Notes under the pieces: model-generated
What the model saw: the letters and a program-made list of their open reading frames with translations, nothing else
Databases searched by the model: none
What the model was told of the DNA's origin: nothing
In this document: positions 14,808 to 22,243 of the stretch, in pieces
Layout of the letters: every line of letters begins with the position of its first letter
Numbering within the stretch: position 1 is the stretch's first letter
From: Acidobacteriota bacterium
GTDB taxonomy: Bacteria > Acidobacteriota > Holophagae > Thermotomaculales > Thermotomaculaceae
Direction of reading: 5' to 3'
Length of the DNA stretch: 25,148 bases
Assembly: GCA_003650445.1 (NCBI GenBank)
Contig: QMQE01000011.1
Span: forward strand, 1 to 25,148
Position numbers and translations under genes: made by a program

Positions 14808-16852
14808 AAATTGTATTTAGATCGCTCAGTTCGGCTATAGAGGAAAGCCACAGCTTTGAATTGACTCCTGAAAGCAGCCGGATCACCGTGGGGAGAAAAT
14901 CGGATAATGACTTTGTGATTCCGCTTCCCAATATTTCTTCCTATCACGCGATGATTGAATTCCAGGATGGGAAAATTGTTCTGGAAGACCTGAACAGCAC
15001 AAATGGAATATTCGTAAACGGAAAGAAACTGACAGATCGGGTTTCAGTTGCCTGTGGAGACCGAATTGCCTTCGGTTCAATTGATTTCCTGTTTGAATGT
15101 GAAGAAAAAGTTGTTCAGGATGCTGTAGTACAGCAAGGAGAGGAATCGGCGGAAGGTACGGTGATGATTGATGTTACTGAAGTGCCGGACATTCCAATTA
15201 TTCCCGGGGATGTGGAAGTATCAGCTGGTTCAGCCAAGGCACAGGGTGGGGCAAGAAAAACGGTTCTGTTTGGGATGAAGAATGTTTTGATGACTCCGCG
15301 TCTGGTACTTTTGGACAAAGATATGAATCCAACAGAAGAGTTCAGTCTGGAGAAGGCTGAAATGCAGGTTGGAAGGGAATCGGATAGTGATATTCAGATT
15401 GATGATGCTTCCATCTCAAGGGTTCATGCCCTTTTTACGCGCCAGGGAAACAATTCGTATACCGTTGAGGATGAGAACAGCACCAACGGGGTGTTCGTAA
15501 GAGATAAGAAGGTTTCTCATCATACACTTTGTCACGGTGACCTATTGCGGTTTGGAGACGTTTCGGCTGTTTATCTGGCACCCGGGAAGTTGTTTTCCTT
15601 TGAAGATTTAAAAGAGGGGAAAGGGGTTTCCGGCGGCCTTGACAGTAGTAAGAAACTGCTCATTGGTGTTGGGGGAGTAATGCTGATCCTGCTTATTCTG
15701 CTGATGGTAATGCCTTCTGGTGGATCCGCTGGTGGACCAGGGCAAAAGAGCAATCGACTTACACGGGCTGAAATTATGAAAGAAGTTCACTTGTCTCTGG
15801 AAAACCAGGATTGGGATAAGGCTGTTGAGTTGATTCAGAGTTTTCAGCTTCAGGGGGCAGATAAGGAGCTGGCAAAAGCAAAAATGGAGATTGCCAATCG
15901 GGAGAAATTCCTTGAGATGAATAAAAAAGTTCAGGCTGGTGATTTTGCCGGTGCCAGTAAAACTCTAAGCCAGGTCAGTCCGGAATCCAGCTATGCAAAA
16001 AGAGGGCAGGCTGCCTTAAAGGACGCAGAGTCTGCCTACATTGATAGACAAGGTGAGGAAATTGAAAAGAAGCTGGGAGACGGGGATTTTGAAGCGGCGT
16101 TTCAACTGGCAGGCGCTTTGAAGGATAAATTTCCGGATAATAAAGAAATCCTCGATCAGTACACGGACATTGAACAAAAATACAAGAAATTTCGAAAAAA
16201 ACTTTCCGCACGCTCTGCATACATCAGACGGCAACGGGCAGCAAATCGGAAAGCGGACAAGGCTCTGCAGTTGGCGAAGAAAAACTATCTCAATGGCCGA
16301 ATCGTAGATGCATTGGCAAGCATTGATCAGGCGTCAAACGCGTATCTGGAAAAAAATCTGAAAATACCATCCCGGATTCGTCACATGAAAACCTATATGA
16401 ACGAGGTCAGAGAAAATTACGAGAAAGGGAAACAACTGGCATTGCAGGGGAAGGTTTCAACTGCAGTCCCGATGTTTGAGAAAGTTTTTGAAATTTCAAA
16501 GCAAAATCTCTATGGGCAAGACGGAAAAATAGAGAGGGACGCGATGGGATTGATGGTGGATTATTACATGGATAAGGCAACTTCTTTGTACAGGGAGCAA
16601 AATTATGCGGCGGCTTACAATTTTCTGACAAAAATTCTCAGTGCAAAACCCGGCCTGCAGAAGGCAGCATCAATGAAGCGGGAGATTGAGAACAAAGGCC
16701 AGGAACTGTACAACAAGGGGTACATTGAGCAGACCCAGTACAATGATTGCAAACGGGCTGTATTTTATTTCAAGCAGGTGATTCAAATGGTCCCGAAAAC
16801 GAATCCGCTTTACAAAAAAGCATTGAAGAGGATAGCAGATTGCGAACAGTAA
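14804..16852 (+). CDS. Tandem FHA domains, single TM helix, TPR-like periplasmic region
   Basis: A 682-residue protein. FHA-1 (about 1-98) has Gly30-Arg31, Ser45-x-x-His48 and STNG at 65-68. FHA-2 (about 163-258) has Gly190-Arg191, Ser205-x-x-His208 and STNG at 226-229. A Val/Gly linker joins them. One membrane helix (about 285-304) ends MPSGGSAGGPG, echoing the previous protein. Residues 315-682 are helical repeats of TPR type (NQDWDKAVELIQSFQLQG, AGDFAGASKTLSQV, DGDFEAAFQLAGAL, QNYAAAYNFLTKIL). Expected topology is FHA inside and repeats in the periplasm. ATG 14804 overlaps the upstream stop as ATGA. Known FHA domains bind phosphothreonine peptides. A link between the FHA-TadA ATPase and the envelope complex is inferred from context. 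Confidence 0.85.
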   Translation: MKIVFRSLSSAIEESHSFELTPESSRITVGRKSDNDFVIPLPNISSYHAMIEFQDGKIVLEDLNSTNGIFVNGKKLTDRVSVACGDRIAFGSIDFLFECEEKVVQDAVVQQGEESAEGTVMIDVTEVPDIPIIPGDVEVSAGSAKAQGGARKTVLFGMKNVLMTPRLVLLDKDMNPTEEFSLEKAEMQVGRESDSDIQIDDASISRVHALFTRQGNNSYTVEDENSTNGVFVRDKKVSHHTLCHGDLLRFGDVSAVYLAPGKLFSFEDLKEGKGVSGGLDSSKKLLIGVGGVMLILLILLMVMPSGGSAGGPGQKSNRLTRAEIMKEVHLSLENQDWDKAVELIQSFQLQGADKELAKAKMEIANREKFLEMNKKVQAGDFAGASKTLSQVSPESSYAKRGQAALKDAESAYIDRQGEEIEKKLGDGDFEAAFQLAGALKDKFPDNKEILDQYTDIEQKYKKFRKKLSARSAYIRRQRAANRKADKALQLAKKNYLNGRIVDALASIDQASNAYLEKNLKIPSRIRHMKTYMNEVRENYEKGKQLALQGKVSTAVPMFEKVFEISKQNLYGQDGKIERDAMGLMVDYYMDKATSLYREQNYAAAYNFLTKILSAKPGLQKAASMKREIENKGQELYNKGYIEQTQYNDCKRAVFYFKQVIQMVPKTNPLYKKALKRIADCEQ

Positions 16853-17889
16853 AAACGATATTTGCATTAATTTTGATGGTGGTAATGGCTGTTACGGCCA
16901 ATGCTTCAATTTTTAAAAAACTCTCTTCTTCCCTGAACCTGAAAGGAGAAAAATACCTGGAAAAGGCAGAAGCTTTTTATGGGGAAAACCAGTATGCCAA
17001 GGCCATTCCCCAGTACCTTAAGTTTTTTGATAAAAACAAGAAGAGGAAAGGTATTGACGCAAATATTTTTTATCACACTGCTGTGTGTTTCATGGAAACC
17101 GGCCAGCCGTCACAGGGATATGGATACATTGAAATTGCTGCTTCAGCTAAACCGAATGATCTGGATATTCAGGTCTTGAAAGCGGAATATCTCGTGGCGT
17201 TGAAATCAATTCCTGATGCCATCGAGATTTATAAGAAAATTATAAAAGTTCACCCCGATGATTATCTCTCCTATATCCGTATCGGTGAATTGACTGTTGG
17301 TCAGGGTAATTTGAGAGGAGCACGGGATTGGTGGAACAAGGCGATTGAGCTGAACCCATCCCGGCCGGAGGCGTATTCCCGGATGAGCGAGAGTTACCTG
17401 AAAGTTGAAAAAAATCGCCTGGAAGCTTATTATTACGCGAGAAAACTTCTGGATGTGGTGAAAGCGGATAAGAAACCTGGAATCCAACGGATGCTGGATG
17501 AGATGGCTGGAGATATGGGCCGGGACTATGAAAATTATTATCAGAAGCAGAATTGTATGGCCAATGCAAAGGAGTTGTACCAAAAGGCGAAATTCCAGGA
17601 AGCCTTTCAGGTGATGAATAAATGTAAGGGCTTGCCGAATCTTTCAGGTGATTATTTTCTGTTATTTGGTAAGGTGTGCGATGAAGTGGGAAAATTTAAG
17701 AATGCCGCGTTTGCCTATGAAAGATGTCTCGCTCTCGGGCTGGAAAATGGCGATATCTGTTATCGATTGGGCTGGAGTTACCTGAATTCTAACCAGCCGG
17801 AAAAGGCCAGAATTGCCTTCCAGCGGGCGCAACAATTTGATGATACAAAGGGAAAAGCACAGAAAATGTTGAATAAGTTGCCAAAGTAG
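16840..17889 (+). CDS. Secreted TPR protein
   Basis: A 349-residue protein. I start it at TTG 16840, seven bases after GAAGAGGA, because this begins a clean signal peptide (MRTVKTIFALILMVVMAVTANA, residues 1-22), whereas the longer frame upstream lies inside the previous gene. The overlap is 13 bases. The mature part is almost all TPR-type helix pairs: YLEKAEAFYGENQYAKAIPQ, IPDAIEIYKKIIKVHPDD, LRGARDWWNKAIELNPSRPE, and at the end FKNAAFAYERCLALGLENGD and PEKARIAFQRAQQFDD. There is no lipobox cysteine, so it should be soluble in the periplasm. It could act like TadD, a TPR lipoprotein of classic Tad systems, but it lacks the lipid anchor. It ends the tightly packed block, and 76 bases with a promoter follow. 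Confidence 0.8.
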   Translation: MRTVKTIFALILMVVMAVTANASIFKKLSSSLNLKGEKYLEKAEAFYGENQYAKAIPQYLKFFDKNKKRKGIDANIFYHTAVCFMETGQPSQGYGYIEIAASAKPNDLDIQVLKAEYLVALKSIPDAIEIYKKIIKVHPDDYLSYIRIGELTVGQGNLRGARDWWNKAIELNPSRPEAYSRMSESYLKVEKNRLEAYYYARKLLDVVKADKKPGIQRMLDEMAGDMGRDYENYYQKQNCMANAKELYQKAKFQEAFQVMNKCKGLPNLSGDYFLLFGKVCDEVGKFKNAAFAYERCLALGLENGDICYRLGWSYLNSNQPEKARIAFQRAQQFDDTKGKAQKMLNKLPK

Positions 17890-17900
17890 AAGATAAATAC

Positions 17901-17929
17901 TTGACTTTGCGGGTGATGAGCCGTAAATT
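17901..17929 (+). promoter_or_regulatory. Sigma70-like promoter of the IHF/HU gene
   Basis: TTGACT at 17901-17906, a 17-base spacer and TAAATT at 17924-17929. The predicted start near 17936 leaves a leader of about 30 bases containing GGGGAGGG before the ATG at 17966. Confidence 0.6.
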
Positions 17930-17965
17930 AGAGAAAAGGTTCCAAAATTATTGGGGAGGGTTTTT

Positions 17966-18238
17966 ATGACGAAAGCAGATCTTGTTAACAAATTAATTAC
18001 AGAGCTGGATTTTTCCAGGAAGGAAGCAGAGCGAACAGTTAACGTTTTCTTCTCATCCATTATCGAATCGTTGAAGGGTGGGGAAGGGATTGAACTGCGG
18101 GGGTTTGGAAGTTTTCGCCTCCGTCAGCGTCGGGCCAGAAAGGGCCGGAACCCGAAGACCGGGGAATTGGTAGATGTTCCGCCGAAAACAATTGTCTACT
18201 TCAAAGTGGGGAAAGATCTGAAAGCTTCTCTTAATTAA
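17966..18238 (+). CDS. IHF/HU-family DNA-bending protein (IHF-beta-like)
   Basis: A 90-residue protein starting at ATG 17966, which follows GGGGAGGG. The upstream in-frame start at 17951 would add MGRVF with no ribosome-binding site. The family signature is complete: MTKADLVNKL at the start, RGFGSF (45-50), and the DNA-arm tip GRNPKTGE (60-67) with the intercalating Pro63. The arginine-rich RLRQRRARKGRNPKTGE and the single-chain length resemble IHF-beta more than HU, but lineages differ and I give no gene symbol. Such proteins bend DNA in promoters and compact the nucleoid. It has its own promoter and precedes the csgG-like gene. Whether it acts specifically on the Tad promoters is unknown. 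Confidence 0.92.
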   Translation: MTKADLVNKLITELDFSRKEAERTVNVFFSSIIESLKGGEGIELRGFGSFRLRQRRARKGRNPKTGELVDVPPKTIVYFKVGKDLKASLN

Positions 18239-18246
18239 AAAGTAAG

Positions 18247-18292
18247 AAATGTGATCTGTGTCAACCCATTATTGTGGGAAGAACAGTATAGA
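18247..18292 (+). promoter_or_regulatory. CRP-like box with -10 element upstream of the csgG-like gene
   Basis: AAATGTGATCT at 18247-18257 matches a full CRP half-site, followed by a weaker second half with TCA at 18261-18263. A -10-like TATAGA lies at 18287-18292, predicting a start near 18299, so the box centre is at -41.5, the class II activator position. No -35 element is seen, as expected if an activator is needed. Confidence 0.4.
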
Positions 18293-18331
18293 AGTAAGAG
18301 TAAGCTTTCAGAATCAGGAAAGGAGACATTT

Positions 18332-19240
18332 ATGAAGAGAATTGCTTTCGTACTTTTTGTATTACTGGTTGCGGGGAGTATTTCCGTTGTCCAGGCCGGG
18401 GACAGTCGCCCAAGAATTGCCATTATTGATTTCCCAGTGGATGGTTCCGGATTATGGTCCGGGTTCCGTCCTCACAAGCGGGAAATTTCCGCCGCGCTGG
18501 TAGACCTCTTTACCACAGCATTGGTTGAAAAAGGCAACTTTCGTGTTTTTGAACGGTCCAGATTGCAGGACATCATGAAAGAACAGAATCTCGGATTGTC
18601 CGGGAATATCAGCCCAAATACAGCTGTACAGATCGGAAAGCTGCTGGGCGTTCAGTATTTGCTTACAGGCCGGATTACCCGATTTGCCTACAAGGGGAAA
18701 AGCTTTGATGCTTTCTTCAAGGTGGGGTTCAAGTTCAAGAATAAGAAGCTTCAGGGCCGTCTGGACATTCGCTTGATTCGTACCGATACTGGGGAAATCG
18801 TTTATGTGGACAAGGGAAGCAATGAAAAGAAATTCATGAATCTGCGGATAGCCACAATCGGTGGAGGAACAGACTATGATGAAACAATGGTCAATGAGAT
18901 TTTCGAGCCCATCGTAGAGCAGATGGCTCAGAAAATGTCTTCCAAGGTTTCAGACCTGAAGATCACCCCGGCTGCAATGACCAAGAGTGAAGGGAAAATC
19001 ATCAAGGTGGCAGGTTCTAAAGTCTTTATCAATCTGGGAGCCAGAAACGGTGTCAATGCCGGGGATAATTATACGGTTTTCCGGAAGGGCGAAGCATTGA
19101 TTGACCCGGATACCGGTGAGGAACTGGGGGCAAGTGAGACAAAACTCGGTACCCTGAAGGTGGTGACAGTGCAGGAAAAATATTCAATCTGCACGGTTGT
19201 TTCCGGTAGCGGCTTGAAAACAGGTGATGTTGTAAAATAA
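18332..19240 (+). CDS. CsgG-family secreted protein
   Basis: A 302-residue protein starting at ATG 18332 behind AAAGGAG. The longer frame to 18251 lacks a ribosome-binding site and a signal. The signal peptide is MKRIAFVLFVLLVAGSISVVQA (1-22). The CsgG-like domain (about 27-205) shows PRIAIIDFPVDGSG, then ALVDLFTTALVEKGNFRVFE and RSRLQDIMKEQNL, and GKLLGVQYLLTGRIT. The C-terminal part (about 215-302) has VFINLGARNGVNAGDNYTVF and ends SGLKTGDVVK, resembling the domain at the end of FlgT-like and many CsgG-family proteins. CsgG itself is a lipoprotein forming the curli export pore. This protein has no lipobox cysteine, so it is more likely periplasmic or peripheral. It is followed by a strong terminator. 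Confidence 0.82.
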   Translation: MKRIAFVLFVLLVAGSISVVQAGDSRPRIAIIDFPVDGSGLWSGFRPHKREISAALVDLFTTALVEKGNFRVFERSRLQDIMKEQNLGLSGNISPNTAVQIGKLLGVQYLLTGRITRFAYKGKSFDAFFKVGFKFKNKKLQGRLDIRLIRTDTGEIVYVDKGSNEKKFMNLRIATIGGGTDYDETMVNEIFEPIVEQMAQKMSSKVSDLKITPAAMTKSEGKIIKVAGSKVFINLGARNGVNAGDNYTVFRKGEALIDPDTGEELGASETKLGTLKVVTVQEKYSICTVVSGSGLKTGDVVK

Positions 19241-19272
19241 GAGGTTGAGCGTTTCACAGTAGATTGAAATGG

Positions 19273-19306
19273 ACAGGGAACGGGAAACCGTTCCCTGTTT
19301 TTGTTT
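19273..19306 (+). terminator. Strong intrinsic terminator
   Basis: CAGGGAACGG (19274-19283), a GAAA tetraloop (19284-19287) and CCGTTCCCTG (19288-19297) form a perfect 10-bp stem, extended to 11 by A19273-T19298 and followed by TTTTTGTTT. It ends the csgG-like transcript only 16 bases before the start codon of the next pilin gene. Confidence 0.92.
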
Positions 19307-19322
19307 AAAAGGGGGAGTTTCA

Positions 19323-19883
19323 ATGAAGCGTCAATCCGGTGCATCCAACACCGAATATATCCTTATTGTGGTGATGATTGCGCTGGCAGCAATGTTTATG
19401 GTCAAAGGGCTTGGCGTGGAATTGCGCAAGCTTTTTTCCGGTTCAACCAATCGCCTGAACCTCTTTGATGGCGGAATACCTGAAGACGGTATAGGCGACC
19501 CCAATGTACCGGCTCCCACCCCGATTCCACCTTCTCCACCCACCCCTACACCGTCTGAACCGGATCATGAGACGGAGTGCCGACAGCAGTTTGCGGCGCT
19601 ACAGAACGAGCGAAATACTACGGGAGCTCAACTGGCTGAGGCGCGTCAGGAAGCCCAGCGGCAGTTAATGGAAGCGATGAGGAAAGAGCGGTATTGGGTT
19701 CCTGGCCACCATTCCAGATGGGGGAGAAGTTCAGGTGGCCATTGGGCTTACCGCTACGTACATTCAGCGGCGGAGCGCCAGGCAGCACAGGACCGGGCAC
19801 GGGATGCAGCAGGCGCTTATGATAACTGGAATCGTGACTGGCGACAGCGCTATCATCAGTGGCAGGGAAACTGCAGCCCCTGA
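19323..19883 (+). CDS. Flp-type prepilin with proline linker and large C-terminal domain
   Basis: A 186-residue protein starting at ATG 19323 behind AAGGGGGAG. The leader MKRQSG is followed by A-S-N-T-E-Y with Glu11 at +5 (class III). The helix and tail, YILIVVMIALAAMFMVKGLG then LFSGSTNRLN, align with the flp pilin at 2608 (LFGQSTNALN), so the first 57 residues are a complete Flp subunit. A linker rich in Pro (APTPIPPSPPTPTPSEP, about 77-93) follows. The C-terminal 90 residues are a charged helical region (LQNERNTTGAQLAEARQEAQ) and an aromatic stretch with His and Trp (GHHSRWGRSSGGHWAYRYVH). They hold just two cysteines, one near each end (TEC, about 98, and GNCSP at the C-terminus), so one disulfide could close the domain. 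It is a candidate minor or tip pilin or adhesin. Confidence 0.82.
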   Translation: MKRQSGASNTEYILIVVMIALAAMFMVKGLGVELRKLFSGSTNRLNLFDGGIPEDGIGDPNVPAPTPIPPSPPTPTPSEPDHETECRQQFAALQNERNTTGAQLAEARQEAQRQLMEAMRKERYWVPGHHSRWGRSSGGHWAYRYVHSAAERQAAQDRARDAAGAYDNWNRDWRQRYHQWQGNCSP

Positions 19884-19902
19884 CTGTTGGATTACGCTTT
19901 AT

Positions 19903-21510
19903 CTACAGCAGCGAGGGAAAATGTTTCAGGACAAAAAGTGCCACACAGGCGAGAATTGTCCATATGGTGAGAAGTGTAATTTTATCCATTTCATGGAAAC
20001 CGGAAATATGTTTCAGGGTCCAAAAACCGAATATAAGGTAAAAAATCAGTACGACAGCCACAGGCAGCATGGGAGTGCCCACTGAAAAGGCCAATATTGA
20101 AACAATGAAAGCAGTACCGCATATCAGCCAGGGAACAGCCCGAAGAGGGTCAGCAAACAACATGGGCAGGGAGCGATAACCCGCGGCCCGGTCTCCCTCC
20201 ACGTCACGAAAATCCTTCAGGTTCGCCACAAGAAAGGCCATCAGGAAAAGACCGGGAATAAAAACAGGATGGAACACTGCAGCCTTCAATGCACCGCCTG
20301 CTGTGGCAAGTTCCGCACCGGCCAGGACGAGGAAGACGATCAGGGCCGCGATGGCACCTTGTCCCAGCGGATAGACTTTCCGTATGTTGAGATGGCGGGA
20401 TACATAGAGGTGGGAAATGCCGCAGAACCCCAACCAGAAGAGAAGTTCATTGGGACTGCCCTGAATGAGGAGGGGGAAAGAAAGTGCGAAAAAAATGACT
20501 GCGAGTTGGCCGGCGGTGTCTACGGAAAGTTCCCCTGTCACCAATGGCCGATCAGGGGTTGAAATCCGGTCAGCGGGGAGGTCAATGATGTCATTTCTGA
20601 ACTTTGTGGACAGGAATAACAACCAGATACCGCTTAACGCGGTGGCGACCCGAAGAATTTCCATGGTGAGCGACAGTTGCATGGGGGGGAGGGGGGATGT
20701 CCCCTGCCGAATCAGGAAATACCCGGTGAGGAAGGCAGCGCCGTAGGTTGTCATTCTGGAGGGATAAATGGCCTTTCTTAGAAGATGCCAGCCCCCCGGT
20801 TGTTCGTGAATGAGACGGAGAACAATTCCACAAGCTACCAGCATGAGGGGAATAAAGAGCATTCTCATGTGTTCAAATGCCCCGGGATTTGCATGAGATT
20901 GAAATTCCGGCACACCGGCCCACTGAAAGAAGGCAGGGAGATACGCAAAAATAAGAATAATCAGAAAGGACAACAGGGAAGTTCCGATGCTCCTTACCCA
21001 GCTGCTCTTGAGGCAAAAGTGTGCAGATAGTGGTATGCCGATGAGTACCAGGGCAATCTCAATTCTGACACCGGAGGGTATGCCGACCAGGGATATAAGG
21101 GGGTTGAATAGCTCGGTGAGGATATGGGGAAGGGTGGCAAAAGTATATTGGTACTGAATCCCTTCGAAACCAATTCCCGGAAGCAACAGATCAAGGAATG
21201 GAACAGTGAGAATGACAGGAAGCCCGATTATAGACAGCGAAAGGATGTTCATGAAGGGCCGTTTCAGCATGAAGGCTGAGAGGAGAACAAGAGAGAGTAG
21301 CAAAATCCACCAGCAGAGAAATACATGGCCGAGGTCCACAAGGTTTTCATAAAAGGAAAAGTTGTTGGGAAAAAGGTGCGGGGATTCCATCAAATCTTCA
21401 AGCAGCATCCTCAGGATGATGATGGCACTGCCGGTGGCAAATACTCCGCCAATAGGCAATGATGAATCAGGAGAAAGCCGCCTTTGTCCGGTATTGTTGT
21501 CAGAAAACAT
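19903..21510 (-). CDS. UbiA-family prenyltransferase with N-terminal membrane extension
   Basis: A 535-residue polytopic membrane protein. I start it at ATG 21510, eight bases after GGAG. It overlaps rsmE by 11 bases. The C-terminal half (about 245-535) is UbiA type. The first Asp motif is NDIIDLPAD (306-314) followed by RISTPDRPLVTGEL, and the second is KDFRDVEGDRAAGYRSLP (432-449). These bind the prenyl diphosphate through magnesium in enzymes that attach polyprenyl chains to aromatic or other acceptors. The N-terminal 240 residues add about six hydrophobic segments that I do not recognise. Usual UbiA enzymes are about 290 residues, so this is a fusion or an uncommon subfamily. Substrate is unknown. 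C6 and C7 tracts (coding strand) occur in TSPLPPM at 20683-20696. Confidence 0.8.
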   Translation of the reverse strand: MFSDNNTGQRRLSPDSSLPIGGVFATGSAIIILRMLLEDLMESPHLFPNNFSFYENLVDLGHVFLCWWILLLSLVLLSAFMLKRPFMNILSLSIIGLPVILTVPFLDLLLPGIGFEGIQYQYTFATLPHILTELFNPLISLVGIPSGVRIEIALVLIGIPLSAHFCLKSSWVRSIGTSLLSFLIILIFAYLPAFFQWAGVPEFQSHANPGAFEHMRMLFIPLMLVACGIVLRLIHEQPGGWHLLRKAIYPSRMTTYGAAFLTGYFLIRQGTSPLPPMQLSLTMEILRVATALSGIWLLFLSTKFRNDIIDLPADRISTPDRPLVTGELSVDTAGQLAVIFFALSFPLLIQGSPNELLFWLGFCGISHLYVSRHLNIRKVYPLGQGAIAALIVFLVLAGAELATAGGALKAAVFHPVFIPGLFLMAFLVANLKDFRDVEGDRAAGYRSLPMLFADPLRAVPWLICGTAFIVSILAFSVGTPMLPVAVVLIFYLIFGFWTLKHISGFHEMDKITLLTIWTILACVALFVLKHFPSLL

Positions 21511-22243
21511 GAGAATAGTCTCCAAAATGGGCCTGCACAAGCGTCAGGCACGCCATGGCAGCAGTTTCGGTGCGAAGAATACGTCCCGGCAGGTGAATCG
21601 GGATGCATTTTCCCTCTACCAGCCCTGCAACCTCCGCATCGGAAAACCCACCCTCCGGCCCCACGATGATGGCAGGATTTTCCGGGGATGAGACCAATGT
21701 CTTTTGTTCTTTAAATTCCTTTTCAAAGAAGAGAAAAACTGCGTCATGTCCAACAAGCTCGCTATCTATTTTCTCTATGGGTACGGGGCCTTCAACATTG
21801 GGGGTTCGGGTCCGTCCACATTGACGGACCGCTTCTTTTGCGATTTTATTCATTCGCACCATTTTTTTTGTCAGGTCCAGCTTCCTGTATTTGGCATCTG
21901 TGTATCGGGAGGTAAAGGTGAGAATCCTGCTGATACCCAGTTCCACACTTTTCTGGACAATCAGTTCCAGTTTTTCCAGATGGTCGGGAATGCCTTGGAA
22001 GAGAGTGATGGAAACAGATGGCTCATTTTTTATTTTAGCCGAAGAAAGAACACGTACAACCGTGCGGTGGGCTGAGATTGATTCAAGTGTTGCATCCATG
22101 CAGCCCTCAGGGCTGATCAGTTCAACCCCTTGCCCCTGTTTCAGACGCATTACCCTTGTTGCGTAATGGTGTTCAGAAGGAGTCAGGGTGAGGCGTGCGC
22201 CCGGGATTGCAGTCTCATCAACAAAAATTCTTCGTATCTGCAT
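21500..22243 (-). CDS. rsmE: 16S rRNA (uracil1498-N3)-methyltransferase RsmE
   Basis: A 247-residue SPOUT methyltransferase, normal length, that methylates N3 of U1498 in 16S rRNA using S-adenosylmethionine. The start MQIRRIFVDE at 22243 is typical of the family and shares one base with the prmA stop (TAATG on the - strand). The N-terminal PUA-like part shows HHYATRVMRLKQGQGV. The knot region has IIVGPEGGF (192-200) and LPGRILRTETAAMACL (218-233), the signature cofactor-binding loops. Pairing with prmA, also a ribosome-modifying methyltransferase, is common in bacteria. The upstream extension of the frame to 22273 lies within prmA and is rejected. Confidence 0.93.
   Translation of the reverse strand: MQIRRIFVDETAIPGARLTLTPSEHHYATRVMRLKQGQGVELISPEGCMDATLESISAHRTVVRVLSSAKIKNEPSVSITLFQGIPDHLEKLELIVQKSVELGISRILTFTSRYTDAKYRKLDLTKKMVRMNKIAKEAVRQCGRTRTPNVEGPVPIEKIDSELVGHDAVFLFFEKEFKEQKTLVSSPENPAIIVGPEGGFSDAEVAGLVEGKCIPIHLPGRILRTETAAMACLTLVQAHFGDYSHVF

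Noticed and set aside
16747..16839. Earlier start for the secreted TPR protein
   Set aside because: It would lie inside the preceding gene and bury the signal peptide. TTG 16840 has a ribosome-binding site and gives a proper signal sequence.
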